Positions 11,443 through 21,844 of a DNA stretch of 64,000 bases are shown here, piece after piece (within the stretch, counting starts at the first letter, position 1; each line of letters opens with the position of its first letter). The DNA is taken from the NCBI RefSeq assembly GCF_021730395.1, contig NW_026461153.1:1-64000 (forward strand). Reading direction: 5' to 3'. The position numbers and the translations under genes are program-made. Under the pieces are notes generated by a model. That model made no database searches. It was given only the letters and a program-made list of their open reading frames with translations, and had not been told where the DNA came from. Source of the DNA: Mercenaria mercenaria. Taxonomy: Eukaryota; Mollusca; Bivalvia; Venerida; Veneridae.

Positions 11443-14400
11443 GCTTGAAAGACATTTCTAGAGACCGTAAATTCCACCCCGATACATTTCAACCCCAACT
11501 TACGGTGTTCCTTGGCCATTTCGACCCTTCCTTGGCCATTTTGACCCCTTTTTCTTTTACATTTTCACACTACTGGTAGAAATAAAATAACCACCCAAAT
11601 CGCAATAATTATTAATGAGTTTTATTTCCAAAAAAAATGTAAATAGCACGTAGGCTTGAGTTTCGTGATCAGTTGAGAATAAGGCCAGTGTCTTAAAATG
11701 CTCTCTCTATATTTTATCCATACATTGGGTGTCGTTTTGTGTGTCATTTGTCTGTCAGTCTATGTATCTGTCTTTGTGTCTGCCTGTCTGTCTGTTTATA
11801 TACTTATGTATGTTTGTATGGCATTTAGTACAGATGGAGTCTGCGGTAGTTTGTCCTTGAAATGAACAAATACCCTGTGACAACTAGCGGGAGCTAAAAG
11901 CAGCAAATTCAGGTTGTGACAAATGTTGCATGACGATATGCCATGTGCAAGTCTTTAATAAAATTCCATGGAGCATTATTTGACCAGAGAAGTTCCATAT
12001 AAGGAAAGTTAAAAAAACATCATGGCAAAAATTGGTAAAAGCGTGTATATATATTTGTATATCTTATGTGATTACTTTTTTAGTGAAAACACATTTGAAA
12101 TATGACTAATTGTTTTATTGTTCCCGTTTTATTGACCTTCTCGGCCTTTTCGAAAAGTGACCGAAAAGAATGTGAACGTGATTTTAAAATAAACATGTAT
12201 TAAATTTCATTCTATTCATTATTTATTTGGTTGTTGTTTTATTCATTTTTATTGACGTAGTCCTAGCTAGTTCAATCCATTGCTAATCAATTATAAGTTT
12301 TAGACACATTTTCAATTACAAGGCAATGCCTGGGTACCGTTGTAAAATTGCATTGTTTTTATAAATAAGTGCCTTTAATTCAGTTAAAAGGTATGGGTAT
12401 ATGCAAATGAACAATTTTAAGCACTGTTCTACATAACCTAGTTCTGCACAATTTTATTACCGAAAGTTATAAAGTAACTTCCCTGTTCTGAATAACATAA
12501 AATATAGCCTAGACCCGTAACATATGATCAAAAATCTATGTATGAATTATTGGTGTTCATGTGTATAATAATTGTAATTGTCACTTTCTATGTAACAGTG
12601 TAAATGTTAAGATGTTGACAAATAAAATGATTCCAATTATGTTTTAAAATCTGACATGAATTTAGTCGTATATTTCATAACATTTAAAAAAAGCACATAG
12701 AAATATACATTTAAGTTGGCCATATATTCCAATTTATATATCATTAATTCCAAATGTTGATAAGAATTTTTAATAAAATCTACAATGTAGAAAGTTTTAT
12801 CATTTCAAAAATGTTATATTTTTTTTCAGCTACAAGTATTATCGAATATTTGTGGTTTTGCTTTCTATATACATACTTAATGTTTTCTCTGAAAAGGTCA
12901 CATGTCCTACTGAATAGAACATCTTTATAAATGCTTCTTCTATGTTAAAATAAAAATGGCTGGCTATAAATACATATGCGCTTGTTTCATACCAAGTAAA
13001 TGACACATAATATTATATCCCTGACTGGAAATGTGGATCTATTGTCTGTACAAAAAAGAACCCTCCAAATACCCTAAGATCGCGTTAAATTTGTTAGACT
13101 ATCCTAATGAACGACTTTGATGTCCAAAGATGAAATCTTTAAAGGGACCACACATTCTAACATGACTCGATCTAATTAAAGAAATAATTTATAGCAAATG
13201 AGTGTATTTATGCACGATGGGCGTACGTCTGGCGTAATAATTTCACGAGGGCCCACCGAGTGTAAAAATAGTGTTAAAATACGGCTTTGGCATGAACTAT
13301 TTCGATGCTAATATGCCTTTAATATAAAACACTAGATAAAATATAGTAGCGCTCTTTAAACCATTGATGTCACCGTACGTTAACGTGACATCATTCTAGC
13401 GTAAGAGTGTTTCATCCGTTTGTTAAGTGATTAACACAGCGAGCACCTGCGTATTATATATAGATCATCGAGGCGTGTCTGCACTTTTAGCTCATAACTA
13501 TACTGCGGTGTCCCAGAGAGATCCGTTTTTATCAATCAGATATTCGTCAAAATCCCGTGTCGCACAATAATTAAAAATATTCATATAAAGCGTTTAGCTT
13601 GTATAAAATTGTTGCATATTTACGTCTAATTTTTAATCAAATATTTTCGATTTTTGATTTAATACGTTTATTGAGATCACTTCTTTCTTAATAACTATTT
13701 TTTTCTTTTGTTTTATTATATTGTTTTTATAGTCACATACTGTCTGCGCTATTCATCATTGTTTCTATTTTTAACAAATTTATTTCTAGTTTTTTCACAC
13801 GCTCGCTAAGATTTTCTTAAATTTTGATAGAAAAGTCACAAACTAGTTTCGCCGTGAATGGCTCATCAGTGTGTCTAAATATATGGCAACAATAAATACA
13901 TTAGAAATTTACATATATATTTTCTTGTATGTAGGTGCTACCAAACTGAAAACTATTTGTCTTTTATCATGAAGATTTTTAACATTATCTATTTTTGTAG
14001 CTAAAAGTTGCTGATATTGGTAACTTTTTGTATCATCCCATTTTATAAATCTTTTGTCGTAGTTTATTGTCCCTTCTCAAGGGAAGGAACAGTTATGGTG
14101 AACATGTCTCAATTGACTGAGCAGGTAATGGATACAAGGGTATCATCAAAGACATCTGAATTCCAGTAGGGCGCCGCCATCTTGGACTCATGCATATTCT
14201 TTACCAAAAAATAAATTATTATTAAGAAAGAAGTGATTAATAAAATTATTTCTGGTATATATATATTCACTTTTAAATATTTCTAGTTGCCAATCTTTAT
14301 ATTGGATTGAAAAGTTCAAGAGGGCATCTCGTTGGAAGAATCAAACAACAAAATCGTCGTGTATATAACATCAAACAACGAAATGTTGCTAGTACCAAAA

Positions 14401-14840
14401 TATTTTTGCAATGGGATGTTTTAGAGGTTAAAATTCTTAATTACTGTATAAATTTATGTATATGTGCAAATCAATTAACATCCTGTAAAGTGTACGTTTT
14501 GTACAGAAATTACATTTTCACGCACGGCTACGATTTTTTCGTCACTATAAACTGGCACTGTACCTTCGATATTTTTTTAACAAACAACGATAAACATATA
14601 ATACCGAAAGCTGAGTGAAGATAAATTATATGGCTACCGACTGGACGTTATTGTTTGAAAATTTTTATATCATAAACACACTTACTACTGCAAAATGTTT
14701 CCTCTGTTAGGTCAAAAAGTAAACAAATAACGCCATATTGAACTGCAAACAGCATTTTTCTCGCCTAAAAGGCAGGAAAATGCAAAATACGTCCACCCCC
14801 TGATTCAATTAACGGAGGGCCATTTCAAATATACCAAGGT
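11443..14840. other. Gene-free stretch
   Basis: It contains 'acggtgttcc' again at 11512 followed by a short duplication 'cttggccattt', a (TCTG)n-like patch near 11745-11800, and a small palindrome around 13368-13394 ('gatgtcac' and 'gtgacatc'). No exon is recognised. The 103-codon frame at 14307-14618 has no protein-like features. Confidence 0.45.
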
Positions 14841-14904
14841 CATTATCACACCCTATAAACGACTGTATTCCCTCTTCCTCTTGCGAGTGATCAAAACAAT
14901 AAAC
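14841..14904 (+). repeat. Inverted repeat IR64, left arm
   Basis: It is the near-exact reverse complement of 18302-18365. The arms share 'caccctataaacgactgtat' and differ mainly by two extra bases in a C run. The arms are about 3.4 kb apart and no similarity extends beyond them. Confidence 0.75.
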
Positions 14905-16049
14905 TTACAGCTAAAAGCTGAAAAACAGCATTTTAAAGTGACTGATTTGCTTTGAATGTATGTATATTTACATTTTATTGGAAGCTAAACATGATTTGCT
15001 TCTGTATATAATGTGTTTCTGATGACAGGTAGAATTATAGCAAAAAACTCGATCGATGACTGATTTTGTCCAGAAATTGTACACTGTCGGCGTCAAAAGC
15101 ACTTATTTTCTTGCTTGAAGAATGACCTACATGTAAATTCCACTGTTCCATGGATAAAGAAACAATACTAGTTTAGTAAAATACAATAAATCTTTTATAA
15201 ATTAATCCAATTTGTTTATAACCGTAAATGAAAGAAGATTCGGTGTTATTTCCTGACTGTATGCACGCTTGCTTAATTTCTGTACAAGTGCTTGCGAGTT
15301 TGGTAAAAAGACTGTATGCCTGTTTGTGAGTGACTTCGTTACAAAATATCGGCGTTTCCTGTGCTCCTTTAGTATTTCTTCATATTTAGAACCCGCAACC
15401 AATGTTTGAAGGAGGGTGGTATAAAGCAATCATCATGTGGTCTGTCAGTTCAGTCTATTTGTATATGTGTCCTCATATATTTGGTCGTGCAATTACTTCA
15501 ACGCTATTGCACCTACCTATCTCAAAGTTTACATACAAACATCGGCCATATGTAGTTAATGTCTATCTTATTATTTTCCTTTTTTCTTTTTAAAGTGACA
15601 AATGTGAAACATGGTCTGTTTTTCATGTCAGTGACATAACTTCTTTGTTCATTAAGTGATTTTGAAATAACTTGTCACAAATGTTCGCCATCAAAAGACC
15701 GTAATGCGACGATGTGTCGCATACAGGACTATATTTTCAAGAATTTCAAACCATTGAAACCAATATATAATCGCAACTGCAATTAATAAGGTGTGAAGAT
15801 ATGAACAGTAAATGGGGTGATTTGGAGTGAAACGGCGCCAGATCGAACCCGCTAATTCTTTGTAGATCGCTTTCATGACACCGTCGCACAGTAAACAGCT
15901 CTGTTTTAGTTTTGTCTTTTTATTTGCCATAAACGCATGCATTTTAAAATGAAACTTGTCTTATTTTACTGAAAATACATTCTGCGAATGACATTTATAA
16001 GTCCCCATTTTACAAGCAAAAGTGCCATTAGAGAAAAAAATGAGAGTTT
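14905..16049. other. Gene-free interior of the IR64 interval
   Basis: No transposase-like frame is seen. The minus frames 15202-15429 and 15691-15942 have no recognisable motif. Confidence 0.45.
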
Positions 16050-16130
16050 ATTACCTCACCTGAGTAAGTAGTGCTCAAAGTGAGCTTTTGTGTTTACCCT
16101 GTGTCCATCAACAACAACAACAACACCTAC
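16050..16130 (-). repeat. AGCTCACCTG-family terminus fragment
   Basis: 'ttacctcacctgagtaagta' followed by 'ctcaaagtgagcttttgtgt' resembles the hairpin terminus at 51290-51330 and, in reverse, the end at 48550-48580. A short (CAA)n run follows. Confidence 0.5.
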
Positions 16131-16257
16131 TACTTTTATTAGTGTCAGATTACATACATGTAATAACATGACTCATTTTTTTTCAAACAAGATGTGGGTT
16201 TAGATGGGGACCGGCATAATTATATATCATATTATATATAGTAGTCATCCGTCGTTA

Positions 16258-16900
16258 ACAATTTGACTGTTAACACTGAGAGGTCACATTTTTGGTCCAA
16301 TCTTAATGAAACTTGGTCAGAATGATACCCTCAATAGTCAATAGCATCTTGGACGAGTTCGATATTGGGTCATCTGGGCTCAAAAACTATGTCACCAGGT
16401 CAAATCAAAGGAAAAGGTTGTTAACAGTGTAGAGATCACAATTTGGTCCAATCTTAATGTAACTTGGTCTGAATATTACCCTTAATAAAACCTTGGACCA
16501 GTTCGACATTGGGTCATCTGGGTTCAAAAACTAGGTCACCATGTCAAATCAAAGGAAAACCTAGTTAACACTCTGGAGGCCACATTTGTGACCATTTATT
16601 AATGAAACTTTTTTTCAAAATGTGTTTTTAATGATATTTAGGTCGAGTTCAAATCTGGGTCAGATGGGTCAAAAATTTGGTCACTAAGCCAAATTAAAGG
16701 AAAAGCAAGTTAAGACTCTTGAGGCCACATTAATGAACATATCGTAATGAAACTTTGTCAGAATATCAATCTTGATAATCTATAGGTGAAGTTTAAATAT
16801 GAGTCATTTGAGGTCAAAAACTAGGTCACCAGATAAAATTATAGGAAAAGCCTGTTAACTCTCCATCGGCCATAAATATGGCAATATCTCTAATGCCTAC
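16258..16900 (+). repeat. Divergent ~145-bp tandem repeat, about 4.5 units
   Basis: Each unit has 'gttaacactc...gaggccaca', then 'aatgaaacttggtcagaat', then 'gggtcatctgggctcaaaaa', then 'ctaggtcaccaggtcaaat'. Units begin near 16264, 16418, 16563 and 16708, with a partial one near 16853. Divergence between units is high, so it is old. The family also appears at 47690-48590. Confidence 0.8.
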
Positions 16901-18301
16901 CCACAACTACCTGCTGTGATTTGATAATCATTTCTCATACATTTATACTTACCAAAATTTATACTTACCAAATAACACACAGCTTTCTATATAAATGTCG
17001 GAATTTGCCGATCATACTGAAACAAAGACGAGGTACAACTCACGCCATTTTTAAAACAACGGAAGTGGATTGAGCAAGACCTAGCAGGCTAGCAATGAAA
17101 ACGACCAAATCCGCAAGGACAGATTCCCGGCGAGTGTGCGTTATCACTATCAAATGTAAATTATTTCTAACATTAGAAATAGAGGTAAATCTTGACAAAT
17201 AGTAAACACAATGGTTGTACTATTCGCGCACGGTATTTGTAATGATAACATGTTTATGTTATTATTGAGGAAGGGGGAATCGGGTATTCGAGACAAAATA
17301 GTTGTACTACTTATGAATTTGGTTAACTGATTTACCATGAAGTAAACTCTGAATTACTAATAAGGACTTATTCGACTTTTCCGATAATGTTTTCGTAATA
17401 TCTTTTTCTATTTACACGTCCATTCGCTGAAATATTTTTTTTTTCAAATCAAAGGATTATTTTGTTGCAGATGGACAGACAGACGGGGGTCAGCCTATAG
17501 TCCCCTACTTTCTCATCTCATCGATATTTAGAAATCGTAAGGTGACATTTCTTCGTGTGATTTCTATAGGGAATCGACAGTTAATTTCTTGCATGACATA
17601 ATAGGGACCCTGTGTATACATTCAGTTTCTAATTCATATTTTATGATAGTATATTTGTGTAACACCAACACTGAATACGTGCATGTAAACGACCCTGAAG
17701 CATTCAATTAACTATTTAATTAAGTAGGATAGTGAGTCACAGACCCTCCACCCTAATCCCAATGGATTAGTACAAGCATCGCACGGGGATTTCGACATTA
17801 CATGACATTATAAAAGAAACAATTTTGTATGCATATTTTTTACGCCTTTTAATGACATAAACCGCCTATTGTACTCGCAAGATGGAATACAGTATCACTC
17901 GCAAATACGCATTCACATCAAAAATCAAAATTGGCAAGTCGGCATACAGTAAATGTTTTTTCACCGACTAGATAAACATTAATTTCATTCAGTAACGCAA
18001 CAGAAACGAAACATTGTATTTACATATATTTATGGAGTATGCATACTTATTACAAAAAACATCATGAATAATTGGATTACAAATCAATTTGGCGTGATAT
18101 TCATCAGTTTCCTGACTTAGTCGAGTGAATTTTCATGCAATGAGTGTGATCAGTCATCATTTTATAAGTATTACCTTTCAATTTCATTTATTATATCACC
18201 ATACACACACATTTATATTAGACTTATCGTTTAACTTAAATACACATACAGCGTAAAGCCAAATGCTGAATTTAAGACTATTCTTACTTTTTGCGTGTCT
18301 G
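16901..18301. other. Gene-free stretch
   Basis: No coding or repeat structure recognised apart from T runs near 17435. Confidence 0.45.
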
Positions 18302-18365
18302 TTTATTGTTTTGATCACTCGCAAGAGGAAGAGGGGGAATACAGTCGTTTATAGGGTGTGATTAT
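18302..18365 (-). repeat. Inverted repeat IR64, right arm
   Basis: Partner of 14841-14904 in inverse orientation. It begins 'gtttattgttttgatcactc' and ends with 'tatagggtgtgat'. Confidence 0.75.
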
Positions 18366-18475
18366 GTAATGTAGAGTTACCTAAAATAAACAACATGGAT
18401 TGACTTTATCACGAGAAATTCGTGTTGGTATATTACCATAGGTTGACAGGTTTGATAAATAAGTTTTGTGATTTA

Positions 18476-18751
18476 TACACTCAGTTCCAAAAGAAAGTGT
18501 GCACTTAGTTTTCTGTTATTTTTTCTCGGTTATTTCAAAGAAGTATAAAATATAACTCTTTGGTTATTATCATGAAAACTTATAATGTTTGGTACCAAAA
18601 TGTAAATCAGTTCGTAAACAAATTGGTGTGCAATTTAGATTTTGAGTTATACCTGAGAGTTAGTGTATGAAAAAATGAAACATAAACGTCGGGGAATTTT
18701 TTTAAATATTTAATCTTAAAAAGTGCACACTTTCTTTTGGAACTGAGTATA
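18476..18751. mobile_element. Tc1/mariner-type MITE
   Basis: The 33-bp terminal inverted repeats, 'ctcagttccaaaagaaagtg' plus 'tgcactt', are almost identical, and TA dinucleotides flank both ends. The element is about 276 bp with no ORF. TA targets and CA-starting termini fit Tc1/mariner, so it is an internally deleted or non-autonomous copy, and probably fairly young given the arm identity. Confidence 0.8.
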
Positions 18752-19319
18752 TATTGGCCGTACTATAAAATATCAGATAGCCTCTACATTTATAACGCGA
18801 CTATTGAAATCACTTAAAAGGAAGCATTTGCCATTTGAATATAATTTTTCGATAACTGAATCAATCTCTTCGTAAAAATCTAAATTTTCTGTGATAATTA
18901 AGTATTATTAATTGTAAGAAGGTAGAAACACAGCACAAGAATACATGTTCACCAAATGCATTCAAATAAATTTCTAAGTATTTGGATAATTTATCCCATT
19001 ACAGATCTAATAGAATAGGTCGCTCAACATGACAAAAACGAAAATGTTGCAAACTCGGTTTAATTGAGCATGTTCTTGGACGGTAGTGGAAATGCATGCT
19101 AAATCATTTTTATAATGTCTATTCGATTTTGAAATGTCTATGAAGCAAATATTTATAGTGGAGGTTTATTGCTCCACTAAATCTCCCTCTACTCACATTT
19201 TGACTTATTTTAGGCTTTCTAATAAATGTACACTGTCATTGATAACCTTGTAGATTCTATGTCAAGGTTTATATTACTGGTAGATCTATTACTTTTAGAT
19301 TTTAGAATGCATAACAGAC

Positions 19320-19743
19320 GAATGTAGGACAAAAGCCCCTTGGTCCAAAAATGGTCATGTGGACAAAAGCCCCCTGATGTTTTTTTCTAGGTGGACAAAA
19401 GCCTCCTGATCAATTTGGAAGAGAGGACAAAAGCCCTCTGATATATTTTTAGGGTGGACAAAAGCCCCTTGATGATGATATATCCCCTATATCTTTAATT
19501 CGAACTGTTTTATCAATGTGTTTTTAGGTGTTAATTAGGTGTAATTTCAAACAGGGTCTTTCAAAAATGAATCTGAGTTTTGAGTGACCCTGTTTCAAAC
19601 AAATACTGTATTATGCTTTTTTATGAAGTGTGTTTTGTCCACTTTAAAAATCCCGGGGTGTGTGCTTTTGTCCACTCTTCCAAACTGATCAGGAGGGCTT
19701 TTGTCCATTAGACCATTTCCAGACCAGTGGGGCTTTTGTCCGA
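19320..19743. mobile_element. Fold-back element with GGACAAAAGCCCC repeats
   Basis: The left arm carries about five units of GGACAAAAGCCCCxTGAT. The right arm carries about three reverse units ending GGGGCTTTTGTCC. The 9-mer 'ataacagac' flanks both sides (19311-19319 and 19744-19752). A 9-bp target duplication with long arms suggests a Mutator-like non-autonomous element, but the family is inferred only. Confidence 0.6.
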
Positions 19744-19752
19744 ATAACAGAC

Positions 19753-20345
19753 ATAGGGGAATTGGATAACAGAACTTCTATGCCAAATGAAGTTTGAATA
19801 TTCTATAGAAACATAAAGCTATTTGTAAGGGATCGAAACGTCTATATGTATGTGTTAGGAAATTCAATTTTGGGGTCGAAGTGTATTGGGATTGGAAAGT
19901 GTCTTATTCGCGCGAAAAAAAAACAACAAAAAGAAAAATGGCGTCTGAAGAAGAGACACGTTAGTGATATTTATGCATCCTTTGATATTGCCCAAAAAAT
20001 AAACTTAGCTCAGAGCTGGAGTTGAAATATTCATTGTGACAAGGAAAACCAATTTTGAAAGTGAAAGTATCCGTCATTGACCGTGTCAAACACAAACAGA
20101 ATGCCCCCTTTTTTTCAACTTCAGTGTTTTTTTTTTTTTTTTGTTGTTTTTTTATTTTGTCACAACGGTATGGCGGTTCAGGTTTAGATCATTTTATCAC
20201 AGAAATATTTGATATACAAACAATATCTTTAGTAAGCATATCTGTCGCCGTACTGTTTCGTGTTATAAATACTTGTTCTGAAAAAGTTGTCCCCCTTTTT
20301 AAAAACGTATGTCATTTGCAATTGAAGAAAACTTAGTTCCATCTA
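19753..20345. other. Gene-free stretch
   Basis: A long T run lies near 20127-20155. No protein-like frame is seen. Confidence 0.45.
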
Positions 20346-20465
20346 TTTTTGTGAATACTATTGAGCGTTTTATATAGACTAGCTTTAAGTTTTATATAGA
20401 CTAGCTTTAAAAATCTTCTAATGTCTGAAACCATACGACCTAGGCTTTTGATAGTTGGTATAATG
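20346..20465 (-). repeat. Old dispersed repeat R2, left half, split by the LINE
   Basis: 'aaaccatacgacctaggctt' and 'ttgatagttggtat' match the unit repeated at 45500-46570 in the opposite orientation. The repeat resumes at 26738 after the LINE. A 20-bp word 'ttatatagactagctttaa' is duplicated at 20371 and 20393. Confidence 0.65.
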
Positions 20466-20638
20466 GAGGAAGGTCAAGGTCGCTTTAAAAAATGGTGGTC
20501 GTTTTAAATCGGCTCGTGAAAAAATAATATTCTTCATGATTTATGAGGACTTATATGATAAATAAACGTGCATAAATACGTGGAAATAGTGTTGAAGTGT
20601 GATAGGGTATATAACTAAGCGAAATATGGTTAAGAACT

Positions 20639-21844
20639 ATGGAGAAACGAAAACTTTCTAGTGACTCAGGTGAAACGCCCGACGCTAAAAACGCGCGTAA
20701 TGGCGGCTCGCCGGACAGTTTATTTGGCTCTATCAGGGAAGCAAACAATGTATTACTAGATGATTCTATACAGGATTTATGTGGAAGTATGTCAGGAAAT
20801 ACGGGTAGTGCATTTGATGAAGGTAGTACATGTACGATGGAGAATGAGGTAAATAACAAAACAAGCAATGGATGCAGTGCTTCCAGTAGTTTTAATGAAT
20901 CACATGAAATTTTGCAATATTTGAAAAGGATTGACAAAAGGCTAGATAATGTAGAGAGCAAATTAACCAAGTTGGATTCGCTGGAATCAAAGGTTTCTAG
21001 TATTGACTCAGATGTAAAGAAATTATGGATATATGTTCAAGATAATATTGTCAGTAACGATGAAAAAGTAAATACGTGTATGGATAAAGTCGATGAACTT
21101 CAATTTGCCTTAGGGCAGGCCAATGACTGTATAACCAGGTTGAGCGAAGTTCAAGAAAAATATAACAGTGAAATGGACTATATGCGTTCACAGTCAATGC
21201 GCAATAATCTTATAATAGGTAATGTCCCAGAGGCTATGAATGAAAAACAATCCGTAACAGAAAACAAGGTGCGTGATTTCATGGTCAAAGACATGGGTAT
21301 CCAACAAAGTGTGGTAGATCAAATACATATTGAACGCGCACATCGTTCTACATATCCGCCTGATGGTTGCAATAGCGCTGATTTCACATATGACGACGAT
21401 TCTACCGACGAAAGTCCCCGTCCCTATGGTCCAGCACGCAAGCCCCGTAACATTATTGTCAAATTTACGTCTTTCAAGGACAGAGAGCGTGTTCGCAATG
21501 CCAGTAGAAATCTTAAAGGTTCGTCCTATTATGTGCACGAGCAATTCCCGAAGGCAGTAAATGAACGACGTAGGGCTTTGATCCCAAAGCTCAAGGAGGC
21601 AATAAGCAATGGCAGTAGAGCTTGGCTCAGTTATGACACTCTGTATATTGATGGGGTTCCCCAGCCTCATAATGCTCAGGCTCCTATATCCCAGGCTAGA
21701 CATGCCTCACGTGACCCTGAAGTTGGCAATCCCAGTACACCTGCTGGCGGACGTGGTCGTGGAAACGGTGCTCGTTCTGGTCGAGGAGGCGCACGCGGTG
21801 GTCGTGGAAATCGTGGCGGCAATAATCGTGGCAGAAGACACTGA
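20639..21844 (+). CDS. LINE ORF1 protein, L1-like RNA-binding chaperone
   Basis: The product is 401 residues. In order: a low-complexity acidic/Ser-rich N-terminus (1-85); a long heptad coiled coil (about 90-180, including LKRIDKRLDNVESKL) likely to trimerise the protein; an RRM-like domain (about 188-290, with NNLIIGNVPEA and NIIVKFTSFKDRERV); a C-terminal domain (about 293-345, with RRALIPKLKEA and WLSYDTLYIDG); and an Arg-Gly-rich tail (371-401). The order matches L1 ORF1p (Transposase_22 family), which coats element RNA and aids target-primed reverse transcription. An insertion of about 25 residues rich in D/S/P between the two RRM halves (240-265) is unusual. The ATG lies in 'gaactatgg'. 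The frame ends with TGA, in the same frame as ORF2. Confidence 0.93.
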   Translation: MEKRKLSSDSGETPDAKNARNGGSPDSLFGSIREANNVLLDDSIQDLCGSMSGNTGSAFDEGSTCTMENEVNNKTSNGCSASSSFNESHEILQYLKRIDKRLDNVESKLTKLDSLESKVSSIDSDVKKLWIYVQDNIVSNDEKVNTCMDKVDELQFALGQANDCITRLSEVQEKYNSEMDYMRSQSMRNNLIIGNVPEAMNEKQSVTENKVRDFMVKDMGIQQSVVDQIHIERAHRSTYPPDGCNSADFTYDDDSTDESPRPYGPARKPRNIIVKFTSFKDRERVRNASRNLKGSSYYVHEQFPKAVNERRRALIPKLKEAISNGSRAWLSYDTLYIDGVPQPHNAQAPISQARHASRDPEVGNPSTPAGGRGRGNGARSGRGGARGGRGNRGGNNRGRRH

